From: Cutaneotrichosporon cavernicola
Taxonomy: Eukaryota; Basidiomycota; Tremellomycetes; Trichosporonales; Trichosporonaceae
Assembly (NCBI RefSeq): GCF_030864355.1
Contig: NC_083395.1
Coordinates: 558,001-622,000 of the forward strand
Length of the DNA: 64,000 nucleotides
Direction: 5' to 3'
The translations under genes were made by a program, and so were the position numbers. The notes beneath the pieces are model-generated. The model ran no database searches. It had not been told where the DNA came from and saw only the letters and a list, made by a program, of their open reading frames with translations. Shown here piece by piece: positions 54,397 to 64,000 of the stretch (its first letter is position 1; each line of letters begins with the position of its first letter).

Positions 54397-55624
54397 TTAC
54401 GCATCCTTGACCTGGATGGTGCCGCGCTTCTTGCCGGTACGGCGGGCAGCAATGAGACCAGCGTAACGTATCAGCACTAACTCTGCTGAGGGTACTTATC
54501 TTCTGACCGGCCGACGAGTCGCGGGCCATCGTAGAGGCGTGACCGATGTGCTGGTGGTTACCACCACCGTGGGGGTGGTCAACGGCTGCGCGTCAGCTTT
54601 GTTTGTAACAAAAAACGTACGGTTCATGGCAACACCACGAGTACGAGGCCACGAGTTGCGCTTGGCCTGGATAGTTAGCGTAGGCTCAACACAATGCGGA
54701 GTGTAGAGAGTGCAGTGCAAGGTCTGCTTTCACTGCTTGATGTGCGAGTCTGCCAACAAGCAGAGTCGCAGATGCCTGTACTTACGCGCATGGCGTGGAA
54801 CTTGCGGCCAGCCTTGAGGAAGGGCTTGTCAACACGGCCACCGCCGGCAGCGACACCGACGGTCGCACGTGCGCGCGAGGCGACGGTCTTCTTGGCACCC
54901 GAGGGGAGACGGATACGGGTCTTGCCGTCCTCCGAGTGGCCGATGATGGTGGCGTAGTTACCCGAAGTGCGGGCAAGGGCTCCACGGTCACCAATCTTCT
55001 CCTCAACGTTGAAGACGACGGTACCCTCAGGGCAAGCCGAGAGAGGGAGGATGTTGCCGATAGAGAGGGCAGCCTTCTTGCCGGCGTAGATGAACGAGCC
55101 GGTCGAGATACCCTCGGCAGCGATGAAGGTCTCCTTGCGGAGCTTGTAGCGGTAGGGGTCACGGAAGACGACGGTCGCGAGGGGAGCACCACTGCGGGTT
55201 AGTTATGCGACACAAATCTTGCACATCTGGCACTTCTGCTCATCTCCATCCAACTCTAACGCGCCTACCTCCGCTCATCGTCTGCGAGTCCCGCTGCTTC
55301 TGCCGTTGCGCTTCCTCGGCCTCGCGCGGCTTCCCCATTATACTCTCTTCCTCATATGCCCCTTCCCAATCCTCCAGCGCCTGCAACCATCTCCATATGC
55401 ACAATTGCCACTCACCGGCCAGCGTCGTGGATGATCTCGCGAACGACACCACGGACGTAACCGTTCTTCTCGGCAAAGTCGAGGTTGCGGTGACGCGCGG
55501 GGTTCTTGTTGTGGTGGGTGTTGGCCTTGAAGATGCCACCCGACTTCCTCTGGGCACGAATAACACGCTATATGTCAGCCAACGCATGTTCGAGACCGCG
55601 GAGAGCGCGAGGACGTACACCCAT
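54397..55624 (-). CDS. RPL2: 60S ribosomal protein uL2 (Rpl2/L8)
   Basis: Core large-subunit protein at the peptidyl-transferase centre. Exons on the minus strand (55619-55624, 55416-55567, 54786-55191, 54621-54666, 54500-54585, 54397-54462) give 253 aa, matching yeast Rpl2 (254). The sequence is canonical: [75 protein letters not shown], and [16 protein letters not shown] with the conserved His of the GGGxxH loop. The first coding exon is six bases (ATG GGT). Introns are 51, 224, 119, 35 and 37 nt. The last (54463-54499) begins ATAAGT and ends GTTAC, joining SAGQK to [14 protein letters not shown] exactly as in yeast Rpl2; no GT-AG pair there keeps the frame. The two longest introns contain no box C/D pair that I can see. 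Confidence 0.95.
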
Positions 55625-55991
55625 TGTCTGCGGAGAGCGTTAGCGATGAGAACGGTGCGTGCTCGCCGAGCAGGACTCACGACTTTTTTGGATTGACGGT
55701 TGAGGGATAGTACCAACAAGTGCACTCGACGCTGCCATGCACCGACCGTCGCCCTAGCCCACGTCCAATCGCGGGACCAAATTCTCCATTGGCGTCCAAC
55801 CGTCATCTCGCCAAAACGCCGGAGCTTGGGTTACATTTCCGACGCGTGGCACTCCCAAAACTCATAACGCCGACATTTTCGATTAATATGATTGAGTGAC
55901 GTCACATTCAGGGTATCAAGATACATCTCCTGCCATTTAGGTCCAAGGTAATGTACAAGTGTAACACGGTAGTTGTACATCTCGGGTCACG
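55625..55991. other. Intergenic
   Basis: 367 bp between the uL2 start and the PSY2 stop, both minus strand. No distinct ribosomal-protein promoter element is recognised. Confidence 0.5.
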
Positions 55992-58900
55992 CTACACCTT
56001 ACCACCTCTAAACTTCCTACCAATACCACCCAGGCTCAGTCGTATCTTCTTGTCCTTACTTGCAGAACCCCCAACCTCCGGTGTCCCCTCATGCACCACC
56101 CTGGCCGCCACTCCACTGCTGCCGTCCTTTGGTGCTCCAGCCTTGCTGCCCCCTCCAATCAGATCAGATAGAGCAGAGCCTTCCTCTTCCTCCTCCTGGC
56201 GTATCCGCTTGGCACGGACACGCTTTTCGACATCTGAGAGGCCTTCCACCAGCTCGCTCTCCGTTCCGGCGGGAGGGTTTGCGGGCACAATCTTGGGTGA
56301 CTCCCCGCCAGCGGATCCGTCGCTGTCGGAAGCGTCATCATAGTCGAGACCCAGAGCGGATCCACCTCCTCCACTCGAAAGGCGTTTAGACGCCGGGCCA
56401 CTTTGCTGCGTCCTCTTGCGCTTGACAGGCACATGTGGAGCAGTGCTTTCGCCGTCCGCGTCCGTCTCATCGTCTGACTGGTTAAACCAGGCCTCTTCCT
56501 CGTCGGTTGCGGTGCGCTTGGTCGCTTCGACGACGGCCTGAGGAGGTGGCTGAGGAGGTGGTTCCTTGAACTGTTCCCACCTGATGCGCAGACCGAGGAC
56601 GTACGCGCGGACGAACGGCCTCTCGGTCAATCGAGTCAACTGGGCTTCATGTTTGTCGAACATGTCCATGATGATGGCCTTCATGCTCTCCTGTGAATGT
56701 CAGTCCGTTCTCGCACACATCACCGTACCTTGCGAATGAGCTCAAGCGTATCCAGGCACGCAGAACTGAGCATCGTGTCACGCGTCGTCTCTCGGTTGAC
56801 AAGGTCGATGATGGCTTTGGTGACGCCGTTCTTTGTGAAGTTGCGATGTATGAAGTGGTTGCCTGTTCGGAGGCACGCCTTGATGAAGCGCAACGCAGCT
56901 AAGCTGTCAACGTTTGAAGAGCAAGGTTGACTCACAATGACGCAGCGTCTTTTCTCTCGCATAGACCAGCGAGCACACTTGCAACGCTAAGGGGGTGGAC
57001 AAGATGTAGAACTGCGCTTTGTGGCCATGGGCCGCGACACAGTACGACAAGAGGTCCACAAGGATCGCCAACAGCGGCGTCCTCTGGGGAACGAGAGTCT
57101 GGGCTTGTTCTGAAAATCGTAAGCAGTGCCCGCCTCCTCTGCACGAACTGTTCACGTCCTTCAACTCGGGCAAGCTGCTGATCGGTAGGAAAAGCTGAGC
57201 CGCACAGTGCTCGTAAAAGTACGCGATGAATGATTCCGCAACTGTCGATTCCTTGGCACGCGCGAAGGATTGCTGCTGGGTTAGTCATCGAGAGCGAGCC
57301 AAACGCACCTCGTTGTCAGCTCCGGGTTCCAACAACGTCCTGAGGGTTTCCACTGTTTGCTGGATAAGTCCTTGGTCCTGTGTCGACTGCAGGAGACCAA
57401 CGATCTCGACTACCAGCGTCGTCCTCGACAACTCCTCCTCCCTCAGAGCGTGGACACGAACGGCGTTGACGTCGTGCTCGACCGCGAGGGTAAGGATCTC
57501 TGCCCCGCCATGGAGGATGGTTGCCTCAGGCTGTCGGAACGCCCATTCGCAAGCGAACAGAAGGCCGCGGTCGACAAGCGTTCGATACAGGGCCAGGCGA
57601 TTTGGGACCTGCATCCCCTTCCCCATGATCATGAGCTGGTGCAAGAACTGTACCAGGTCGCGCTTCTTAGAATCATCCTGGCCTGTTCTTTCGTCGCGTT
57701 GGAAGTCGACAAAGAGCTCATGGAGCAAGACATCGTCGGTCTGAATATATGACGTGATGTCCACCTGGTTGAAGAAGACGAAGCTGTTCAGAATGTTGAA
57801 CGTGGGGTCGTCCAGCAGTCGAGCCAGAACAACGTCCTTGAGGTAGAGGAGTCGTGACGTTTGGTGGATCTTGTTCCGTATGGTGTCGTCCTTGATGCGC
57901 ACCACCTCGCGGTACTTGGAGTACTGGCGAAAGAACGCTCGGTATGATGCTTTCAACGTGGGGAACTCGGGATCGTCTAAAGTGTGAGCTGGATTTTGAT
58001 AGATACATACACTCCAGCATCCCCAGCACGCCGTCGAAGATGTCGTCCTGTAAGATGTACTCGAAGATGCCGTTGTCGTTGAACATGACTCGAGGTCAGC
58101 AAACGCAAGTAAGCGCACTCACGTATCGTCTGCATCAACGAGCAAAGCGCGTGTAGATCATCTAGACTCTCCAGGTCTTCTGCTTGATGGAGAACGACAA
58201 TGAGTTGTTTGATGTAATCCTGCAAGATTAATCATCACTCAAGACAGCGATCGTACCTCTACGATGATGTGTTCGACTGCATGTTCTCGACCGGCTGCTG
58301 ACTTGGCCTGCATGCGCAGCCAGACCTCGTGGTCCTTGATGTTGGCGAGCGACGGCTGTTGCCAGTGATCCCGAGCCATGGCACCCATGGCTGCGGAGGA
58401 CGCAAGGATGGGGGAGGGCTCCATTGGAGAGGACGATGACACCATGCCCATTTTGGAGTCATCACCTTAAAACGTCAGCACTAGTCAGAGTGCAATTGAT
58501 GAGCAGCACGAACCAAGCTGGTTGCTCAGGTGCTTCTGCACCTCGTTGATGAACTGCCAGATACCTTCACATCCTGACGCGTCCTGGAACGAGAGCGCAA
58601 TGTCAAGCTGAGTCGCCTGGTCTGTCCACACGATGAGGGTTTCTGAGAATGTCAGATCATCTCTGTTCAGGTTCCTACCTTGCTGACGGGTGTATTGGTC
58701 ATCCTTCGTCACTTGCGCATGGAGTAGTAGCTCATCCTTAAGGAAACCTCCTGGTCCCTCTGCCTCTTCGCCCGCCCTTCCTTCTGGTTGAGGTTCCTCG
58801 GCCTCCACGACGAGTAGCGCGACGTCGTTGTCATTATCGTACACTCCCTTGCAGTGTCCCGTTCCCCGGTCGAACCACGCTTGATCACGAAGCTCGTACA

Positions 58901-59183
58901 CCTGTCAGAGTCAGTCACGATCGATGGGAGCATGTACCTTGACGCGTTTCCCAGCTCCCTGATCGTTATCTGGCAGCATCATATCATCCCCACTGTCATC
59001 CACAATGTCTGGTTGGACGTCCATGCCGTCAGAGTCGTCACCACCAGCAGATTCCGCGAGTGGAGTGGGGCCACTATCTGTAGGTCCTTCCTGGGAGATG
59101 GAATCACTCGCTGGGTTGGGACCCGGGTCCATCTCGTCGGGCGCAACGTCGGTTGACGGCGCTGTTGGTTCAAGGTCTGCCAT
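55992..59183 (-). CDS. PSY2: Protein phosphatase 4 regulatory subunit 3 (PSY2/SMEK)
   Basis: Targets PP4 catalytic subunit to substrates such as phosphorylated H2A and Rad53 in DNA-damage recovery. Ten exons (58938-59183, 58679-58901, 58514-58642, 58257-58465, 58123-58219, 58011-58088, 57309-57976, 56936-57275, 56729-56898, 55992-56690) give 952 aa with consistent phase. After an acidic N-terminus, an EVH1/PH-like domain (~80-205) has RVKVYELRDQAWFDRGTGHC and ETLIVWTD. The SMEK core follows: LMFNDNGIFEYILQDDIFDG, VLGMLEYDPEFPTLKASYR, FNILNSFVFFNQVDITSYIQ, RNFTKNGVTKAIIDLVNRET. The C-terminus is acidic/Ser-rich with basic patches (VKRKRTQQ), nuclear in character. Introns are 34-48 nt. A further frame-neutral 57-nt GT-AG candidate lies in exon 8 after ELKD. 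Confidence 0.93.
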
Positions 59184-59915
59184 TTAGGCAGTGTTTGACG
59201 GGGCTACGATGGATTTTTGGGAAGGGGGAGAGGGGGGGGGGGGGGGGGGGGGGACGTGAGGGAAGGTCGTGACGGGAAGGAAGGAAGGATGCGTTGCGGG
59301 AGGACGGGATGTTGATGACGGAGATAACAATGCGACGATTTGAACTGACTAAGGCCAGATTTGAAGATGGGAGTTGGACAAGTTTGGTTGGAGTGGAAAG
59401 AGTTGGGAAGAGTGGTAAGTGGGAGTCGATATGAGATGGGTAAACAAACCGGAACGCTGAGACGTGGGATCCAGTTGGGTGCCATACCGGTCAGCCGTGC
59501 CGCGTGCGCCGCGTGCTGCTTGTCCAACGAGTGAGTGGCAACTGTCTCGTTCTTGGAGCAACGGAATCAAATTGTTGCGATATCCACATCCCTCCACCAC
59601 GGTCACTACGGTCACTAAGGTCATGGCGGTCAGCACTCTCACCTCTACGACACTACACCTTGTCCACAAGGCCACAGTATTGTCCAAACTCATAAACCCA
59701 CTCATCCACCTTGATGTCTTGACGACAAAGTTCATGACCCACACATATCCATCATCCATCCGTCTCTCCATATCCCAACACTTCATCCTTCAATCATATC
59801 CTTGATCAACGCGACATTGTTTGTCCCTCTGTCCATCACCCATCCAACACGCCTTCCGTAGGCCACAGCCCGCAATCTCCCACTCTGCCTTCCTTGCGAC
59901 CTCGTGGCGTTCCTC
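59184..59915. other. Divergent promoter region PSY2 / ULP1
   Basis: 732 bp containing a 22-G run (59232-59253) in the PSY2 leader. CGGTCACTACGGTCACTAAGGTCA-type repeats lie near 59600-59625. No gene is seen. Confidence 0.5.
59232..59253. repeat. G22 homopolymer in the PSY2 5' leader
   Basis: 22 consecutive G on the plus strand lie 49-70 nt upstream of the PSY2 ATG, so the transcript would carry a C22 tract in its leader. True length is uncertain because such tracts are prone to error. Confidence 0.8.
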
Positions 59916-62080
59916 ATGAACGGGTCGCCGGTGACCAAGCGGCCGCGCGACCACTCCCCTCCCTCACAACGGTCCTCGAAGCGCCGTAGACCGGTCAGTT
60001 CCACAATATCCGAGTCAGGAACAGTCGAGAGCTCATCGTTCTTTCACAACTTGGGCCAGCGCTTCATGTCGTGGTGGAACAGTGAGAGTGAGTTATGGAC
60101 AACACATGGATGCTGATACCATTCCAGCTCCGACAGCTCCCTCACTGAGCTCGAGGAACGGTTCTCCCTCACGTAGGGGCAAACGTCGTGCCAGTGTTCG
60201 TCGCCGCCCGGAGAATAACGGTCACGTCATCGAGCTCGTCGACGATGACTCTGATGAGGACGACATCGATGCCTCGGAGAAGGCAGCTGCCGCTGCAAAG
60301 AGGAGGCGGAGCAAGCAGGTCGCCGCTCGTTCCACCTTGAACGACCATGTCCTCCCTTCTCACGCCGGGCCCAGCGTGATCGCCGACAGTCCTATGCCGT
60401 CGTCACTCAACATCCATCCTTATTTGGATGAGACGCTCTTCAAGACCAGGTTTGCTGCTGCTCCAGCCACACCAACCTCTGGTGGGACGCCGTCTTCGGC
60501 GTCGCCAACTGCAACCCAACCCCACCGCCATCCGGATACCACAGACCGGCCCATTCGACGATATGACTGGGAGAGGCCATCATCCTTGGGCTCTCCCAGG
60601 AGCGATGTCTCCAGCTGTTCAAGTCGTCCTCTCAAGGACAGCTCTCCTACCAAGCACGGCTTTAAGAGCAAGAAGAGTCTGCGGCATTCCAGCGACCACC
60701 GTCAGCTCGACATGGTCGATCAATACATGCGGCGACTGGAGGGCATGGGGGCGGCTGACGAGCTCTTAGCTTTCAGGCGCGTGAAGGCTGAAATGCAATT
60801 GGAGCAATCTCGATCGTCTTCGAAGAAGATGCGTGGGTCTGCCTGCTCTGTTACTTGCTGACATCCAGTCCGCCGAGCTCGCAGCGTGGGGAACCTTGGG
60901 CAGCCATCGAAGGGTCTCAGTGCCTTTACATCCGATCTGCGCAAGACTTTGGACGAAGCCTCTTTGCCGAAGCAGCCCACGGTTAGTCGCGTCGGAGTCT
61001 TCTCGCTGACTGGTCAGTATAACCTAGTCCGGCCCCACCAGAAGCGAGAGATACCGGCCCTATGGGAGCCGTAAGTGGGGAAGGGAGATTTCACTGATCG
61101 CAGACTCGACAGTCCTCTCCATCGGCAACAGCAGATCGAGAAGACTGTGGCTGAGCGGAAGATCAAACTCGCTCTTTCTCGTGCCGGTCCCCCTATTCCA
61201 AGCAAGTTGACGCCCAGCCAAGCTGCCATCGTGGGTTCTAATCTTGTCGTCACCAAGCTAACAGAGTACAGGTGGACGACACACTACATGACCCCCATTT
61301 CCAGGTCACTGTTGGAGCTGAGCAGATCAACGCGGCGTCGATTCGCCGTCTACGGCCTGGTCAGTGGCTCAACGACGAAGTTGTGAACTGCTACGCGCAG
61401 CTCATCAACTTGAGGTCCTCCAAGGGGGATCCAAGTGACCGTGTCCATTGCTGGAACTCGTTCTTTTACCAGAAGCTCTCGGACCAGGGCTATGTCGGAG
61501 CCAATCTGAAGCGGTGGACCAAGAGGGTGAGAGTCGTTACAGTCGGCGTACTGACAGCCCAAGTTCAAGCTCGACATCTTCTCTCTCCACAAGATGTTAG
61601 TTCCTATCAACCACAACAACGCCCACTGGGTATGTGCAGTCGTTGATTTCCGGCGTCAACGGATCGAGTATTATGACTCGATGCACGACAGCGGCAACAG
61701 GATGAGTGTGTTCCAGGTGAGCGGTTGCGCATATCATGGTTATTCATCCAGAACCTGCGCGATTACCTCAAGGCCGAGCACAAGGAGAAGAAGGGTACCG
61801 TGCTCAACCTTTCTGGTTGGACAGATGCATTCAACCCGGTATGTCTTCGGTGGCTATTTGAATCTAACTCTCGTAGGGATCTCCAAAGCAAGACAACGTC
61901 AACGACTGTGGTGTCTTTGCATGCCAGACGCTAGAAATGGCGTCGCGCGGGCGCGACCTTATCGACTCCAAGTTCGATTTCAAACAGTCCAACATGCCTT
62001 TCTTCCGTCGCCTCATGATTGTCGAGATCGCTTCTGGGGAGCTGGCCCAGCGTCCCTGGTCTCGACTTGCCGACGCATAG
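59916..62080 (+). CDS. ULP1: Ulp1-type SUMO protease (C48)
   Basis: Matures SUMO and removes it from conjugates. Eight exons (59916-60081, 60128-60832, 60869-61070, 61104-61230, 61272-61526, 61558-61716, 61752-61838, 61877-62080) give 634 aa; introns are 46, 36, 33, 41, 31, 35 and 38 nt. The N-terminal ~400 residues are basic and disordered, with an acidic SUMO-interaction-like patch [13 protein letters not shown]. The peptidase domain (~420-634) starts with [20 protein letters not shown]. The catalytic residues are His508 in [12 protein letters not shown], Asp525 in IEYYDSMHD, Gln572 and Cys578 in [14 protein letters not shown]. The intron at 61231-61271 uses GTGGGT; other donors break the frame. 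Confidence 0.93.
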
Positions 62081-62204
62081 CCAACCAAGGGCGGCGCCGA
62101 CGCATAAAGCGATCAACTTCCTCCACACTGTTGTACATATGGAACTCATAGATGTCCTGAGAGGCCGTCATTTATCCATTACAGCTCCGCACGCTTCTGG
62201 CAGG

Positions 62205-63173
62205 TTATTGCGACTTGGGCTTTTCTTTTTCAGCGTCGCGCTGACGCTGAGCGCTGTCGCCACCACTGTGAAGCCAGGCCATGATCTGCTGGCCAATCGC
62301 CGTTGTCAGAACCGGGAGTGCGAACCAAATCCACTTTGGAGCCAGCGCCGTGTACTGCGCCAAGTACTGGTTGGCAGAGATGTACGCCTCGACAAGATAC
62401 GAACTAACCTCGTCAGCTTGTATCTAGTCGAAACTCACAGGTCACCGTCGGGCGAGAGGCTGCCATCCCATGGAGGGAGGTTTCTCCAGTAGCTTTCGGC
62501 AAGGATCTCGTAAAGCATTGTCCCGTTGGCTGGGAGACGCGGAGGAGCTGCGAATCGCAGAGTCTTGCCGCTATCGGTGACGAACACGATGTATGGGGGT
62601 CTTGTATGTCAGTAGGTCAAGAGTTGAAGCGACCCACTTGGTCATGACCCAGCGCGTGCTCAGGACCCAGTCGGTCATCCAGTCCAAGCGACCAAACTTG
62701 ATGCGCTCCACCTTGTCCGCTAGGGTCGCGTTGTTTTTCAACAGCGAGCTCGCGTTGGATTGTGTCTCCAAGTAGGCGTGAGACATCACGTCGCCTTCGC
62801 GCCCGTGACTGGAGTTAGAGTGAGTCTGGCGCCCGCAGCGGCGACGTACACTGCGACAACCCAGAGGTCATCCGGGCGGCTCTGCGAAAAAATGGTGTCG
62901 TAGTTGTCGTCCGTGATGCGGGTCATGCCCGTCTCGGCGTCGCTCTTGGCACGAGCTGCGAGGTCGACCGGCTTGCTGCCACCATTGATAACCGTTTGCC
63001 AAACGTTGTTGGCAATCGCGGAGATGCCGGTCAAGTGCGGAGCTTGTGCTGCATCCTGCCTGAGCGCTCGTCAGCGGCGCTATGGAGAAAAGCAGTGAGG
63101 GTACAAACTGAGCGGTAGATCCCGATGGACACAATGCTGTGCACAAAAGCACGGGTATCAAAGAGAGGCGCAT
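62205..63173 (-). CDS. Secretory-pathway thioredoxin-like membrane protein, function unknown
   Basis: Five exons (63109-63173, 62850-63059, 62638-62808, 62439-62600, 62205-62403) give 268 aa; introns are 49, 41, 37 and 35 nt. It has a signal peptide (MRLSLIPVLLCTALCPSGSTA) and a luminal segment with a thioredoxin-like pattern. That pattern comprises ITDDNYDTIFSQSRPDDLW, then VVAVHGREGDVMSHA, RIKFGRLDWMTDWVLSTRWV, and the cis-Pro-like PPYIVFVTDSGKTLRF, but no CxxC, so redox activity is unlikely. Potential N-glycosylation sites are QSNASS, KNNATL and PANGT. One TM segment near the C-terminus (IWFALPVLTTAIGQQIMAWL) is followed by a charged cytosolic tail ending KEKPKSQ. The layout resembles ER single-pass thioredoxin-related proteins, but the family is not identified. 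Its stop is 124 bp from that of the convergent ULP1. Confidence 0.78.
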
Positions 63174-64000
63174 GCTGGAGGCGGAACGTTACAACGTGCG
63201 CGTCTGCCAAGAAGACTGCCGACGGTGCCGAGCAAGCTGGCCAGGGTTGTGAGTTGTGCCAAGCGCGAGTGTTGATGCCAGCTGGTCAAGTTTGCAGCGA
63301 ACAGAGATACGTGAAAGCGGTGAGTGAGGGTGGATGGTGTGATGCAAAGCGGTGAGTTAAGTATAGGTACGACTTGATGGGGCCAGCGTGGAAGGGTCGT
63401 CTAGACATGTATGTACATGTGGTGTGGCCAAAACAAGCACCACATGTCACGTAAGCCACCAAAACTAGGCACACATTCCTTTCGGTTCGACTTGCCCTCG
63501 TGGCCTCTGGGCATGGCGGTCTTGGCTTGGAGTCCGTCATCGGAGCCCGTTGTCAAGGGCCAAGATCCAAAGATCATACCTTCATGCCAGCCATGTTGAT
63601 ATTGACGTCTATTGTATTGTATATATGTATCTCGCTCAAGCTTTGTGCAACACTTGCACACGTGTGCATCGATACGAAGCCTAGGTCTCTCCATGCTGGC
63701 TTGGCCTTGGTACCTTTGTGTTAAGCATCATTCCCCAGTAGTGGAACGATGCACAGCCCCGAATAGGTGTGGTTTGGAGAGAGAAATGTGTAGCCCCACA
63801 ACACGTGGATTGCTGTGCATCTGAGTTTAGTAGTTTTACTACTACTACTACTACTACTACTACAGCAGAGCTTTAGTGAGACATAGCAGAGTTCTCGCAA
63901 CAGAGAGGTATGAGCGAATGCTGTGCTCGGCTACGTCTTTGGTCATTGTTGCCAGCCCAGGACCATCAGGAACATGACTTTAGACCCAGTTCCTAGCCTT
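63174..64000. other. Intergenic to window end
   Basis: 827 bp with no supported gene; contains the (TAC)9 microsatellite. The minus-strand leader of the thioredoxin-like gene occupies the left end. Confidence 0.5.
63837..63863. repeat. (TAC)9 microsatellite
   Basis: Nine perfect TAC units lie in intergenic DNA. Confidence 0.95.

Noticed and set aside
54667..55415. snoRNA hosted in the 224- or 119-nt introns of uL2
   Set aside because: Ribosomal protein introns often host snoRNAs, but I find no paired C box (RUGAUGA) and D box (CUGA) and no H/ACA fold by eye.

Overview
The window looks like nuclear chromosomal DNA of a basidiomycete yeast. The nearest fit is Tremellomycetes, probably the Trichosporonales (Trichosporon / Cutaneotrichosporon / Apiotrichum type). 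The reasons are protein-level resemblance to Cryptococcus-type genes, GC-rich coding sequence, densely packed intron-rich genes, and introns that are mostly 31-50 nt with a CTRAY branch motif almost touching the 3' splice site. This placement is inferred; no rRNA or ITS is present. I see no transposon, tRNA, rRNA or CRISPR array. All gene models were built by eye from splice sites, reading phase and protein-family match.

Layout. 1-2176: no convincing gene. 2177-3982: lineage-type protein of unknown function. 4903-6367: cystathionine gamma-lyase. About 6905-7400: broken copy of the ORC1 AAA+ core. 8523-9881 (-): NDUFA9-type complex I subunit, divergent from a VHS-GAT adaptor (10293-12009), which converges on tubulin cofactor C (12037-12979, -). 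13702-15191: arginine-specific carbamoyl-phosphate synthase small subunit, preceded by an intron-split arginine attenuator peptide uORF. 15.2-22.0 kb: gene-poor tract with small, partly decayed orphan genes, three of which appear to have start codons put together by splicing.

22.0-29.9 kb (-): 6-phosphofructo-2-kinase with a dead phosphatase half, and a Sec7/PH Arf-GEF. 31.0-33.7 kb: hotdog thioesterase and FAD synthase. 33.8-36.5 kb (-): two-RRM RNA-binding protein. 36.5-39.7 kb: sparse, with an interrupted four-TM PalI/SUR7-like gene. 39.7-43.8 kb (-): AP-1 beta-adaptin and lysophosphatidate acyltransferase. 44.3-46.8 kb: glia maturation factor and an F-box protein. 48.0-52.3 kb: Myb/SANT protein and a GPI-type GH16 glucanase. 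54.4-59.2 kb (-): ribosomal protein uL2 and PP4 regulatory subunit PSY2. 59.9-62.1 kb: Ulp1 SUMO protease. 62.2-63.2 kb (-): secretory thioredoxin-like membrane protein.

The genes are ordinary housekeeping genes and do not form a metabolic cluster. Several act in Arf/clathrin traffic (Sec7 GEF, beta-adaptin, VHS-GAT), but the spacing gives no sign of co-regulation. The most unusual content is in RNA processing: the spliced attenuator uORF, an apparent AT-AC intron in uL2, a GC-AG intron directly after the ATG of GMF, split start codons in small genes, micro-exons in GH16, and introns of about 29-31 nt.
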